Counted from the stretch's first letter, positions 20,636-33,437 are shown. The stretch: 64,000 bases of DNA from Paraconiothyrium sp. Pb-2020 (GCA_022419385.1 JAJUBI010000007.1:2885768-2949767), one strand, 5' to 3'. Numbers and translations: made by a program. The notes: generated by a model not told the origin, from the letters alone.

Positions 20636-23600
20636 ATGTCGGGGGTCATACCGAACTTCTCGCGCAATGAGCACGGCTTAGAATGGCTCCTCCTGGCGCT
20701 CAAGACTGTGCTGCCGGGCCTGCGCGAGCAGAACGATCAAGACTATCTCACGCTTGAATCATTCCACTCTGTTGTAGGACCCTTTCTTCAAATGGCGCAA
20801 CTCTCTCCTGCCGACCGAAAATGGTTCGCGACGGCGCCCATACAGGAGCAAGGAGTCGGAAATGAACTCCCGGCTTCGTGCGCTTCTGGTAGCAACCAGC
20901 AGCAGCCGAAAGTCAAGCGCATTCGTCCAATTGAGTTCGACGAGGACGCATGGTACAATGACCCGGACGTTTTTGTAAGTGTTGCTAGGTGCTGTTGCTA
21001 CAATCCCGTATAGACACTAATCTCTGTCCAGGCTTTCATCAGCGGCAAGCGTCAAAAGCTGAGACAAATTGCTTCTGACAAAGAAGTCGAGTACGCAGAT
21101 ATTTCAGGGGCTAGTATCAGAGACCGTGTACTAGCCTCACAGGCTCTCCGTGACCTGATGGAGATTCGAGCATCGTTGGACATGAAAGCTGAGTTCGCGC
21201 GCAAGCAAGCTGAGATCGCGCGCAAGCAAGCAGAGACCGAGCGCAAGAAGCAAGAACAGAAAGACATAGATGCACTCGGCGCCATGGTCACGGACTTACG
21301 CAACAAGGAAAACCTTGATCTTCAGGCCTTCTACCGAGTCGTGGCCCCGAGCCTTCCCCATCCGGAGCGAGTATTTGACTTGGAAATGATGACCCATCAT
21401 CGGCCTCAAAGCGAAGCATCTAAGTCCAATGACAGAGATCCTAGATCCAACTCTGGGGACGTTCAGAAAGCCGGTCTTCTCCTGGAGATGACTCGGTCCA
21501 CAGCTCGACGGCCGCCAGCTATAGAGGTCAGGCCATGCATACGCCGTTCTCAACATTTCCATGTTCTCGTGAATATAAGGCAATCAATCGATGACTGGGG
21601 CTGGCTTTGCCGTCTCCTGGACACGGCGACCACACAAAGCCTTCGTTCCTTCGAGTTCAGAGAGGAATGCGCCGCCTGGTCCGAGAAGGTCTATGAGTCT
21701 GCTCTCTTCTCTGACAATAGAGGAGTGAGGATGCTTAGTCTACCGTGGTCATCGGTAGCTCGCTTTGTGAAACTTCTCAGGGCATGGCTACTAGCGAATC
21801 CGGAAATGGTTGAAAACGAGTTCATTCGAGAAATCGTTCGCTACCTAGACCTCCTGAACTCTCGTAGAAACGCGGACACTACGGCCAACAAGAAGTTGAA
21901 GGCCATTTGTGCAGCTCCTCGGCAACATCCATCGGATGCGAAAGGCACCTCTCTTTACCGACTGTTGCAAGAAGAGGCGGTCGTGACGTCTCTATCTCCG
22001 AACGGATATGATCTCTCAGTTTCCCGTAGCAAGTATTATGTCTACGATGCGGACAAAGCCTTCATGCAAGCACAGCGACGCAAAGAAGAGGATCGCGAGT
22101 GGGCCTGGATACAGAAACTTCCCACTCTTCCGAAGCGGGTGGGCAAGATCGTTTACCAAGCCCCGCATTTAAAGACGGTTTATATTCGTCGAAGCGTGGA
22201 AGCGTTGCGGGTACTTGTCAGCGTCAATCGTGACCCTAATGGTGGGAATACTTCGCAAGCTCCGCGCGCAAGAGAGTTCATGATGTATAGCGGATCCCTG
22301 CTGGAACTTTGCAGGGGCTTCTACACTCTACTGAAGTTCCAGACCCCACCCGCAGAATACCTCTTTCTTGCAAGTTCGGTTCGGCCACTCATCGAATTAT
22401 TTCGTATCCTGCAGCAAGCGAAGGCGAGTGATGCGGCTGGAGGGACCACTGAAACCACTAAGGTAGATGGGTTCGAAGGGTCCATTCGGATGGTCGAATT
22501 TGTTCTCGACTTGCTTGTGGAAGCTCAATTCCCTTCGCACGATTGGGTAGAGCGGCGGCTTCAAGAGACACCGTCTGGTGCTTGGTTCACTGGCGGTACA
22601 TCCGCAATCACGGCCGGCGATGCTGATGTCTCGTTCGACGTCGCTGATCCTACCAATAGGGACGATCCCATCGTGATTGACGAGGATGACATCGCCGAAG
22701 AATGTCCTATCGAAAGTGAAAGCGATTCCGAGAGCATCTGCTCCGGTTACCCAGTGGTCGAGATCACCAAGTATCGCGAAGATCCTCATGCAAAACCTGC
22801 GCTGGTCTGCTCAAGCTGGGTAAAGTCGTACGACAATAAGAAACCGCAAATCCCACCGCAATGTACCACCCGCTACTGCACGAGCCTACATCCAGACCTC
22901 GAGCAACCCGGACTCTGTACAGACTGGCTGAACAATCGATGCAATGACGCGGATTGCGACCTTGCGCACGAGGATCCATTGTATCCGCGCAATATGCATT
23001 TATCCTTCACGAACCCTGATGCATGGACGTCCCGGTCAGTTGTCTGTAGCTACTGGCAGAGCGCTAGTTGCAAAAAGTCGGGTTGTAGAAAGCTGCATTA
23101 TCTACCCAGTGGCCAAAGCAATTTCAAGTGCTCATTCTATGCCATAGGAAAGTGCAGGAATGAGCACGACAGATGCAAGAATCTCCATGATCCAAATGCA
23201 CCTCTACGTGACCCAAGCCTTTATTACTCCGATTTTTATGATCCTCTCTCACCAGTCGAACAGCCAGACCGCAGGCACCTAAACGAAGCTCGGCCATCTT
23301 CTGGGGGTGGAGTAAGGATATTGTGTCGGAACATGCTCCAGACTGGGTGGTGTTGGCGTGGCAAAGAGTGTTGGCTTGAGCATGACACAGCGGGTGTGCA
23401 CGTCACCTACACTAAGTATCCAGACATACCGGATACTCTGACTGTTGCGGAACTGTGCCTGAAGCCAGGCTGCCGTGGATGTCGGAAACACCACCGTGGG
23501 CCAAAAATACCGCCTCGAGGTGATCCGAATGAGCCTGACGTCTGCCCACGGTACTTCAAATTTGGATATTGTTTCTACCGCCAAAATGGTCAATGTGACT

Positions 23601-24924
23601 TCAAGCGGCATATCCCATATACGCCTCGTATAGACGGAGCGAAGTGTCGCACACCCGCAGCGAACACTGGCTCTGGCGTTGCATTGGAACGGAGTCTCAA
23701 GGGATATGGAAACCAGTCCGGTTTACCTACGCAGACACCAGCTACCGGCGGCCCAAACATTCTCGTTAACCCGGACATGGCGCATCTGCAAACTCCTGAG
23801 ATGCTCGCTGCTGCAATGAACCAGGCTTATTTCAACTCTTTGTCCAATACTTTCCCAGCTCGCGGTCGGAACTATGGTAACCCCAATTCAAACAGCCTAA
23901 TGGGAGCTTACGGAGCGCAACCCATTCCGACCCCGATCGGTCAACAGCAGCACAACGCCGCTAACCAAGCTGGTCCTGTCTGTTACTATTGCCGTGGCAT
24001 CGGTCATATTCAAAGATTCTGTCCGCAGAAATTGTCCGACTCACGGGGACAAAAGTCCTCCTACTCCGGTGGTGGATCTAGCGCTTTTGGGCAATATCAA
24101 ACCCCAGTTCCCTTCGCTCAGCGAGGTCATACGATGCCACATGCCACTCCTTCAACACAGTTCACCCAGTTCAGCCCGCAGTTCAGCCCAAATATGTCTT
24201 ATTCAACCCCATTGACTGGCCCCTTTCCGTCCCCGCACAATCCATCAGCTCCAAATTCGCGATTTGGCCCCGATCACCAAGGACAGGGAGCCATAAGCGG
24301 GCAGATGCTGGGAACTCGGGATATGCACCAGATCAATGCCTCGCCAACACCAGCTCCTCGACCGAATACCGCTCAGCAAGCTCCGCAAGTCATGAATCCT
24401 GGGCAAGCTCTTGCAAGTCGGATTACTCGTGACCAGCCTCAGCCCAGGAGCAAGCGCAAAGCTAACGATGTTGAGCACTCTGCGTCAAGGGGTGCCAAGC
24501 GCCATCACCAATCTCAGCCAGCGAACAAACGCAAAGCCAGTGGCATCGAACACTATGCATCACCGGATGCCAAGCGGCATAGATCCGGTAAGTAACGCAT
24601 GACTAAAAGCCTATACATCTACGGGATCACTGACATCTTTTCATAGACAATGAAGATCACGAAAATCGCGGCCCCAACACTCCGACGGATAATCCGAGGT
24701 ACAACAACGCATCTGTGAACTTGCCTACAGCAGGTAAGAGTTTCCAAGGAAAAAATGATGTAAGAGGATATACTAACAGGGACGAAGAAACAACGAGCAG
24801 CTCACCGCTGGCTCCCCTTGAAAACGTTGGCGAGCTCCGCATCCGCGGAACTGCTAATAGCACCCAACCAACTAGCAATCAGTCTCAAAGACTAGCAAAT
24901 CGAACACCCCGAGACAATAGATAG
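20636..24924 (+). CDS. Large CCCH/CCHC zinc-finger protein
   Basis: Predicted RNA-binding protein of 1390 aa. Exons 20636-20974, 21032-24587 and 24647-24924. The N-terminal third has a heptad-like Lys/Gln/Glu helix with the repeat ARKQAEIARKQAETERKKQE (about residues 167-191). An acidic linker (PIVIDEDDIAEECP) precedes a dense Cys/His block at about 720-972 with at least five CCCH-like units: CTDWLNNRCNDADCDLAH, CSYWQSASCKKSGCRKLH, CSFYAIGKCRNEHDRCKNLH, CRNMLQTGWCWRGKECWLEH and CPRYFKFGYCFYRQNGQCDFKRH. A retroviral-type CCHC knuckle (CYYCRGIGHIQRFC) follows near 1096. The C-terminus is Gln/Pro/Ser-rich with KRKA..H repeats resembling nuclear signals. I know no named homologue. The gene end is uncertain: 24925-25384 still reads protein-like in other frames. 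Confidence 0.85.
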
Positions 24925-26347
24925 AACCGGAATCGACCACAGCAAACTATCTACCGTGGTCCCCACCATCCGCGGTGAAGAAGATTTCTAGACATTTCAG
25001 GCGTCGCCCCTCAAACGCCTTATACCACAAAGAATAATTCAAAAAGAGAGACTACCAAGCTTGAACACGCCATCATCCCAGCCCGCACCTCAATTTTCCA
25101 ACAACACAGATATCATCAGAATCTGCGAGCCTCCACCGTCTACACACGACCATCAAAGAATCCGAGAAACAAGTTTTGCCTCATATATCGAAGGCAAGGC
25201 AGCCGGAGTAGAGAGAAGCTACACTTTCCTCCCCGACCAGTCCGAAATGCCGCCAAAATCTGCGAAACCTATAGCTTAACCTGTCGTGTACGACTTCCCC
25301 TTCCCGAGCCCGAAAGTCCCCATCTCCCAAATTCTTCCCATGTCCATCGAAACCCAGCAACGAGAGAGTGCACGCTCGACTTGATGGGTTGGCGTCTGAC
25401 AGCTAGGAGGGAAACGCCTAGCTTGATAGCGCCTTTCGATGGACGTGAAGGACTTTGGAAGTTGGAGGGCGCTGACTGTATCGAACGGGAACAATCGTAT
25501 TTTCGCATCGGTTGACCGAAAAAACTATCAAACATCGGCTATTTGGGACAGAATGAAGCCAGGATTCTCAGGGGCTGCATTGTTATTGCGACACAGTTTT
25601 TCTCTACACTTGTTCAATGCTTTTCTACAGCGTGTTTGTTACAGCCAGCCTCTTTGTACGGCTACGGCTTTCCTGTTTTGCATTGCCTTCAGGTTTGACG
25701 AAAGAGCTCGCGGCACAGCTCGACGCACTTACTGCATCTGTTCTGGATCCGCTTTTTGTCTTTGGGAGAATACTTCGGCGTTATATACCCCATTCCAATG
25801 TTTTATGATAGATGCATAATACACTATCGCACTCTGAGTGATTGCAATTCGGTGACCATTTCAAGATTTTCGATTTAGTGAGACTTCTTATTTCCTCTTA
25901 GAACATCTAATACACCGAAGGATGGCTGTTCGCCCTTTTACCGCCGATACGGGGAGGGCGCGAACTAGAGCTCTCATCCATATCAAGGTGACCACTATTG
26001 CAGGATTTTTATATATTGACCTATTATGGTGACTTGACAAGAAATTACTGAAAGGAAGGTTCACGTCAGTAGTTGAATAATCCTGAAACTTTGTTTCACG
26101 CAGCCCTCACGCCAACGTTTCTATGGGTGAAGGTAGGTAACGTGACGCACCTCACATTCACCGTGAGAACAACGGCGCTGGCTATCGTATAAGGAACCCG
26201 CTATGGCCAGGTGCTTCCCGCCCAGCCACCATTACGTCTCCTTTAGGGGTATCTTCGTTATATATACCTCCATACGACGACCTACCTTCGACCCCTCCTG
26301 TCTAGACTGAACTGTTTGCACGCCGCAAATACCGAAAGCCGTCAAAT
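24925..26347. other. Intergenic, with coding-like remnants next to the CCCH gene
   Basis: After the CCCH stop two coherent frames appear: about 24922-25036 (PESTTANYLPWSPPSAV..) and 25005-25279 (SPLKRLIPQR.. to ..MPPKSAKPIA). They may be extra C-terminal exons or decayed coding sequence; I could not join them with good splice sites. From about 25400 to 26250 nothing is recognised. Confidence 0.4.
26258..26266 (+). promoter_or_regulatory. TATA-like box of the RRM gene
   Basis: TTATATATA lies about 82-90 nt before the start codon of the two-RRM gene, in a pyrimidine-rich context. Confidence 0.45.
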
Positions 26348-27683
26348 ATGCCTCGTGGCGAGAAGGTCGAGTTAGGCGATATCAGTGCGCCAGAGGATCG
26401 CGTTCTCCGCGTCACCAACTTCCACTGGGATGCCACGGATGTAGACGTCCGCGACCTTTTCAACGGTTACGGCTTGGTAGATTGGAAACGATCTAAGAAC
26501 GCAAAGAGTGGCAGGTCAACCGTGGCTTATGTCATGTTAAGCACTCTCAAGAACGTCGTTCATGCGATCCAAGAGCTCCATATGAAGGAGCTGTTGGGTC
26601 GTCAAGTTCGCATTATGCGTGCTAAGGGAGGCTTCCAACGTAAGTTGAAAATGTACGCGAGGAAAAAAACCAGCTAATTTCGTTTGCGCAGTAACGGCCT
26701 CGGGGTTACTCAAACTCACAGACTCTGAGCATGGGGCCACCTTCGTCGAAACCATTGAGTTATCTGCTTCTGTAAAGGGAGGCCAGTACATGCCCATGGT
26801 GTCTTTTCCACCTCTTAACATCTCTCACGCTACGTCTATCAGTGGAGCCCCTCAGAGGCACCGACGCCGTCCACGTATCGAAATGCATCGAGCTCGTCAC
26901 GACCGCCGACAGTCCGGCTTTGATGGCCCTGAGCACCGGGTACTCCTTATCAGCAAACTCCACCCCGACGCAAACAGGACCGCCGTAGAGCTCTTCTTCC
27001 AGGGCTTCCGCATAGTCGACTACAAGCGCAAGTACAACGACCGCGTTGGCAAGTACAACACCACCGCCTTCGTGCTTTTCGAGTCGGTTCAAGAGCGCGA
27101 CCGCGCGAAAGCGATGAAAAACGGACAGAAGATCTTTGGCAGGGAGGTCAGCTTGGAAGTCGCAATCAAAGGTGTCGGAGTTAGCAACGATGGATTTCTG
27201 CCCGACGACGCAACTGATATCGTGTCACCGCCGAGGTCGCAGCTCCCACCTGGGGCTGGACTTTTCCGCAATGCGGGCCCCACTGCCCAAAATACAGTTG
27301 CACCAGCAGCCCCGCGACTTGGACCCTACCATACGCCTGTGTCCGATCAAACTGGTGGTCTCGGTATCAATTTCGATAATGGTGCATCTGACGAGGATTG
27401 TTCCCAGAGGTGTGCGCATAGCGACCACAGCGTCTACGACCAGGAGTGTTATCCGAGGCAAGAGAGTCTCATGAAGAAGTCGCGAGCAGATCCATACGTA
27501 GCAGGATTGCAGTACACTCACGACAATGTGGCCTTCTTCCGCACTTCGTTTAGCGATATGACTCTTCCTACGGAGAACCAAGTGTCATCTCGTCGCGCCC
27601 TCGCGCCCTGGAATCTCGCGGGAAATGATAGCGAGGACAAGCAGCATAACATACTTACGGAGAAGGAATGGTATGACCTTTAG
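26348..27683 (+). CDS. Protein with two RNA-recognition motifs
   Basis: Probable RNA-binding protein, 427 aa. Exons 26348-26639 and 26692-27683. RRM1 (about residues 18-90) has LRVTNFHWDATDVDVRDLF and the RNP1-like strand TVAYVMLST. RRM2 (about 195-275) has HRVLLISKLHPDANRTAVEL and TTAFVLFESV. Both RNP1 strands lack the usual GFGFV aromatic pattern (YVMLS, FVLFE), so RNA contacts may be unusual. The linker is basic (QRHRRRPRIEMHR). The C-terminal third is polar without a domain. It lies next to the CCCH/CCHC gene on the same strand; a functional link is only suggested by proximity. Confidence 0.85.
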
Positions 27684-27960
27684 TAGAGGTTGAAGATTAG
27701 ACTGGTACGATTTGGCGCCAGTTGGAACTTGGAGCATGCTGATGGTTCAATGGCAACTATATAGGTCTTCGCGACACCAACGATGGCATTAATGATAGTG
27801 TCCTTGTACGAAAGAGACCTTGGGTACTGTAATCAAAACCACGATCTTTTACTTCTCACTTCCGCGTCATCTTGTACAAGTAACCTGCAGAATGTTGTGA
27901 TGCATTTCGTCATTCAATCACGGATATGTGCTGGTCTGTGGGACCATACCGCTCCATCAA

Positions 27961-28998
27961 CTATCGAAACCCGTGCATGCCCAACTCTCGCGCTGCCCCC
28001 TCTTTACTTGACAACTCGACGATTTCCGACTGAACCATACCAATCATCAAAATCATGAAAGCCGCGAGAGTGCCTTTGACCGGGTTCTGATTCAAAAGAC
28101 TCCCCTCCCAGCTAAGCCATCGGAGAGAGGTCTCGGCCCAGGAGATCCTTCCGCTCTGCTCAAAGACACCAAAAAGCTTCGTGGTATATTGGTAGCGGCC
28201 ACGAAACAATTCAACCGCGTTCTCAAGGTGAAAGCCCTCCTTGAAATAGAACGCAACCAGGGGAAGTTTTTTTTGTAGAGTCACCGTGACACGGGTAAGA
28301 TGCTCGTTGTAGAGGCTCAGCCATTCGCTGCGGTTATCCGTGAATATGGCTTTAAGATCCTCATTCACGGCCTTATGAGTGGCAACGGACATTGACCGGT
28401 CTCTACGGGTGAAGACACTCGCCGATATAGTCGAACGAGTGCCGCAGAACCTCAGCATCGGAAGGACGTCCACGTCGATGTTCGTGCCCAAGCTGACATC
28501 AGCAGCAACTCGTGCTGCGAGGCGACGAGCGGGAGCGCCTTCTGTTGCCAACTGCGACATCATCTTGATGTAATCAGCGCTTTCATCGCCTCGCACGCAG
28601 ACGTCGTTGCGTTCAATGTACAGCGGCCGAAACTCTGAGCGTAGCTGACGGCAGACCTGCGTCAAACCTAAGAAGACGCGCCGAGATGAGGAAAAGGGAC
28701 TCGCAGTTGTTTGACGTATGTATGATTTCGTGAGCGATGGGGGTCCATAGACGTCGCGATCTTCGTCGTCGACTGATTCTTCTGAAGCTAGGTCGTACAC
28801 CATGTTGCGCACCTCTAGGTATTTATCAGTAACAAAGTCAGACATAGTTTTTAAATTACTCACCAGCGGGAAGTTTCAAGAAAGGAAAGGGCTTGAGTTT
28901 TCGACCGTGCAAGGGTCGAGAGAGCTTCGGACCGGAAGAAGCATCGCCAGCGGCGGCAGCGTCGCCTAAGTTGATCGTTGCCACTTTTTACGCGCCAT
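27961..28998 (-). CDS. F-box-like hypothetical protein (LPAEVRNMVYDL motif)
   Basis: About 320 aa, resembling the many fungal proteins that start with an F-box-like LPAELRNxIYxL helix; role unknown. The secure parts are an exon ending at 28864 (..KPFPFLKLPA), a 49-nt intron (28863..28815) and the last exon 28814..27961, which begins EVRNMVYDLASE and contains FLGLTQVCRQLRSEFRPLY, the usual second helix. The 5' end is unclear. The frame upstream (RDAAAAGDASSGPKLSRPLHG) has no ATG before a stop. Using ATG 28998 needs a 26-nt intron (28991..28966), which keeps frame but is shorter than normal. A frame reading through the 49-nt intron (MSDFVTDKYLEV) is rejected because it loses the LPAE motif. Confidence 0.7.
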
Positions 28999-29596
28999 CG
29001 GGACGTGATTGATCGTGTTGGGAGATCCGAAGTAATCTGGGTGGTTGTCCAGAGATATGTCTAAGTCGAAGGGCGGTGGTAATCGAAGAAGGGGCAAGGT
29101 GTGGTTGACGAGGGTGCGAGAATACCCAGGCGGCATAGGATCAATAAAGCAGGAGTTGGCAGCTTGAATGGCACGTGTTTCTATCGCAACTCATATTGCC
29201 TTTTTGGTCTTTTGTTAGCATTCTGGCTACGTTAATCTTTGCTAGCGATGAGGTTGAATAACCGCACGCAGAAGGACCCTTGGTCATGCAGCCTGTGAAA
29301 GTCGATATGCTCAAAATGGTGGGAAAAAATGGCACATCACATGATACCACTACAACGGAACAAACACCGTAGGTATCAAGACTAATATCGACCCGCAAGA
29401 CGAGATATAGATCGCTCTGTGGCTGAGTAGCATGAAGTTTACGCGAAGAATTTCGAGCGAGAAGCTTCACACCATAGTCAAGCATATGCTTGCTCAAAGT
29501 ACAAAACCCAGCAAGTACTGAAACTCCAGATATCATGGTTGCAAACCTTTTCCTTCCAATCACCGCCCATTACCGCATCACTAGAGTGGAACAAGT
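28999..29596. other. Intergenic
   Basis: Upstream of the F-box-like gene and downstream of the 599-aa gene. A frame on - just above 28998 (LPPPFDLDISLDNHPDYFG) could be part of a missed 5' exon of the former. Confidence 0.4.
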
Positions 29597-31611
29597 CTAG
29601 CCACGGCTCTTCTTCGCCAAACGCGCCTTGAGCATCTGAACATGCCGCTCCTGCTCCTCAATCTCCTTGCGCATCTGCTCGTCGCTAACCTGCGAATCCT
29701 CGGCAGCTGCCTGACCCAGATAGTTGCTCGGCGCATTATCGTAGTCCTCGATGGCAATAGGATGGTCCTCAACCCCAGGCTCGCGCTTGATGCGTGGACC
29801 GCGAGAATAGCCAGACACGTCACAGCGAGCGGAAGCTGCATCAGGGTGATATGATGACGAGCGCTTGGAGCTGCTGAAGGGAGAGAAGCGCGTGGGACCT
29901 GAGGGATGCGCGCTGGACGAGAGGGCGGGGGTTGATGGCGGAAGACTGGGCGTCGGAGACATCGGAGGCGGGTATGGTGGCATACCTGGGTAGCCACGAC
30001 CTGGAAAGCCAGGAGGAGGGTAGCCACGAGACTGAGCGCGGGGGTCTTGAGCGTTAGCCTCCTTTTCGGAGTCTTGCTGACCATAGCCGGGATGCTGTCC
30101 ATATCCGGGCCAGGAGTACATCGGCGGCACTGGAGGATACCCATTGGCGTAAGGGTGCTGAAGAGGGCGGCCCTCCATGTTCTGCGCGGGAGGGTAGCCT
30201 GGCATGGGCGGATAGCCGGGATAGACGCCATATGGACCTAGATTCAGACTGAGCGAATGCTGTTGTGACGAGTCAAAACCACTTACCATAGCCGGGCATG
30301 CCATAGCCACCATACACGTGCGGCGGGGCTTGCTGAGGGGATGAAGCAGCCGCTTCAGGACGCTTAGGGGCCTTTTCTGATTTCGTCTGCTTCTCCTGCT
30401 TCTCCTTCTTGACAGGCTTGGACAGCTTTGATTGCTTCGGGACAATCATCTTTGGGGGCTGATGCGGTGATCCCTGATACAGATCAGCAGAAAACCCCTT
30501 GCTATTCGCTGACTGCACTCACATGGATATAAGCTCCCTTAGGCATGTACGGGCTGGAGAAGGCGGTGCTGTCTTCATCTTTCTGGCCGTCAACCTCCAT
30601 GTCATCATCGTCCTCCTCATCCTCATCTTCGAGCTCTGCATCACTAGTGCGATGATAGTCATCTTCGCCGCACGCTAAGATGTGGTCAATATCTTCGTCA
30701 GTCTCCAGGTAGCCTTTTGGCTGTGCAAGAAGCAGATGCTTATATCGGATAGAGAAACTGGTCTCGATGTCCCAACCGCGAGTGATCATATCCTCAATGA
30801 CGTCGAAGTCGGTGGTCACGAGCTGTGGCTTACGATTTCCGGTATGCTTGATGCGATGACGAACGATATCGTTCATAGCTTTCTTCAGGAAAGCTCTATC
30901 GTTTGTGAGTTCGGAGATCCCATGCAAGGCCTTGAGCACTGAAGGCAACCACTTCTTTGGATCTACCTGGGATCAGTCCGTACGCGAATCAGTTGCGCAA
31001 GCAAAGCACATACCAGTCTCGTGTTGACGGTACGAAGTACGCTTGCCGCCCTTCTTCTTTTGCAGGGGGCGGTGGCACTTGGGGATGTAATTGGTGATGA
31101 AGTTCTTGCCCCAATTTGCCTCGATAGCGCGGATCACCTCCATCTTTGCCTTCATGTCATTCTTTGCGATTGGCTTGGCGGCATAGGGCTTCGGACCCGG
31201 TCGCTTGTGGACTCTGCCGAAGTTGAGGGTTGATCCTTTCGCAGGCTTCTGGAAGCTTCCGCGCTCTTGAACAGCCATGCTAGACGAGCTCTGTTGCTGG
31301 ATGTGGCGAACGCGGCGGTCGCGCAGAGGTACATCGTCCTCGTCGCTGGACTCCTGGAGGATGCGAGGCTTGACCGGAGATGAACGTTCGAGGTCATTAA
31401 TTGGGTCCGAAGGCGGGTATCCCTGGGTTGGATCTTCCACAGCGGGACCTATGTCCATCTACATTGCAACATGAGATCTGTGGGCTGCTTTGAAGGTGAA
31501 ATCGATACGTGGAGCTGTGCTTACCTGTTGTTGGCCACCAAAATATCCGGAGATGTCGCGCGCGGGGTCCTCATGCTGAGGTACAGCAGGTGGGGTAGCG
31601 CTTTCGTGCAT
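29597..31611 (-). CDS. Conserved-looking hypothetical protein, 599 aa
   Basis: Function not recognised. Exons 31611..31525, 31458..31014, 30962..30523, 30473..30287, 30237..29597 (1800 nt). The central part is ordered: GPKPYAAKPIAKNDMKAKMEV, RAIEANWGKNFITNYIPKCH, DPKKWLPSVLKALHGISELT and TDFDVIEDMITRGWDIETSF. Before it lies an acidic Ser-rich region. After it come a strongly acidic tract (DEDEEDDDDMEVDG), a Lys/Glu run and a Gly/Tyr/Pro-rich region with PPMPGYPP and PGYGQQ repeats, then a SUMO-like site context (IKREPGVEDHP) and a C-terminal coiled coil (MRKEIEEQERHVQMLKARL). The composition suggests a nuclear protein. The frame stays open about 47 codons upstream of the chosen ATG without another ATG, so a further 5' exon is possible. 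Confidence 0.75.
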
Positions 31612-33437
31612 GTTGACGGCCAGCGGGTACTCGTTGTTTGAGTCGCTCTCTGTTGTTGAAGATTGAGGTGTGCCTAGGCGCTTGCGAGTTGAAAAGTGAT
31701 CCGTGGTGGTGGCAAGGGCGCGCGAAGCCTTCCTGCACGGAGGGCTCGACGTCTATGTAACGGGAAAGGAGAAAAATGGCCGCGAAGATAAGGGAGTCAA
31801 GGCTTGCGCAGGCGGGCGGAAAAGATAAGTCTGGAGAGTGGGTGACCTTATGTAGGTCTTGGGACGTGTGCCGGCTTCACCCGTGCGCAAGGCGAGGTAA
31901 AGGTAAGAATCTCCCGCAGTCACGGAGGTGATGGCGGTGTGATCCCAGAAGCAATCGACTGCCACAAGGCAATGGCGTGGGGAAGTAAGTAAAGCCTGGT
32001 TGCGACTCGACGGCAGTGAGGCCTAGCTTTGAGTGTCGTCGTGGTAAGACAGATAGAGGAGCTTCACAGGAGCTAGACTGCCAAAGGGTAGAGCAATTGC
32101 TACAGGAACAATCTATACTAGGTTAGGTATACCACTTTGAAGGTACGTCTTCCCTGCAATTGTTCGCAAGAGCATGTGGCAGGCGTTAAGCTGTAAGCAG
32201 CGCGGTAGGTTCAAATCGGGGAAAGCAGCTGCTTTGCGGATGTCAGTAACGGACAAATCAGCCATATCATTCGTGATTCGGATGCTTTGCAAGTCCATAA
32301 GAACTCAGAATAGCTGCGGCTTTCTACTCCTTTTCCAATGCCATTCGAAAATCTCTTGTCACGCTGCCAACTCTTGATACTCATGTAAGCTAGCCGTTGC
32401 AACAAGTATGCTCCTACATTCGCAGGGCAGCTAAAAATGACTCTAAACGTTCATAAGCACGAATTTCACGGTGATGTACTGCTTGGGTAGCGGGCGAAGG
32501 GGGAGCATCATATTATAAACTTCTCTTCGTGCTCGTCCAGGTACCTTAGCCAGCAACACACTATCGAGTTCTAGGCCATGATTGACATCACTGCCAGAGC
32601 GGCAGTCGTGGCCAGTCCGTAATGAGCTCAGGTAGGTAGGGGCGGAGGAAGCAGCGTAAGAGCAGGTGGAGACGATAGCAGTAATGCGTGCCAAATGCTC
32701 AATTGCGAAGGATGACTACGTCGTAACTACTCCAAAGTGTTCTGACTGTACTTGTGATTAGCAGAGTTGAGATGACCGTATAGACGTAAGCTTTGGATAT
32801 GGTCTACTTCTCGAATGCCATAGGGGTTGCAATTCTGCAGAAGTAATAACGTGATTCATCGTCTCCTCCTGTCGGCACCGAACAGAACAGTCAATGGGCG
32901 CATAGAACACATGAAGAACGCTCGGCTCAATCGGTCAGTAACACGTTGAACAACTCCCTCACTTTGCGCAACAAGTCGGGCAAATGATGCGAAGACCTCG
33001 TATATGCTATGGTGGATGCTACTAATTGACGTTAGAGTACCGAAGGAGGAACGCGCTGGGAGACGCACAGACCACCCGTCGTTGTCCGTCTAATCTCCGA
33101 GCTCCGCGACATCCCCGCCGCTTGGATCAACCTCCACGCCAAGACAGATGGCGTGCTCGACGCTAATAACTTTTTTTGTTCGGAACGAGGGCGTGATAAA
33201 TCAACAGAGACGGACCAGGCCAATCATGTCTCATTCATTCGCTTGCGTACTCCAGATTCCCCTCGGCAGTCTTTGTGCCGATGTCGCCCTGAGCGGGCGA
33301 CTTTGGTCACTGTGTAGCCACCTTCTCGCCTTCCCTCCGTGAAGCGTACAGGAGAATCTCACTTCTTCCCCTCTTTTTACAAGCAGCCTAGATTGGTTCA
33401 CCGTAAACCAATTCAACAGGCGCGTCTTGACCTCAAG
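31612..33437. other. 1.8-kb stretch, presumed 5' regions
   Basis: Contains the upstream region of the 599-aa gene (-; open frame to about 31752, probably 5' UTR or a missed exon) and the MET10 promoter (+). No other gene is supported. Confidence 0.45.

Noticed and set aside
24735..24780. A further intron in the last CCCH exon (GTAAGAG..CTAACAG)
   Set aside because: The branch-like CTAAC would touch the AG, and splicing shifts the frame to a poor sequence ending early.
28804..28863. Frame reading through the F-box gene intron (MSNLKTMSDFVTDKYLEV)
   Set aside because: Splicing at GTGAGT..CTAG rebuilds FLKLPAEVRNMVYDL, the conserved motif; the unspliced version loses it.
32190..32225. tRNA-like T arm (GGTTCAAATC)
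   Set aside because: No matching A box, acceptor stem or terminator around it.
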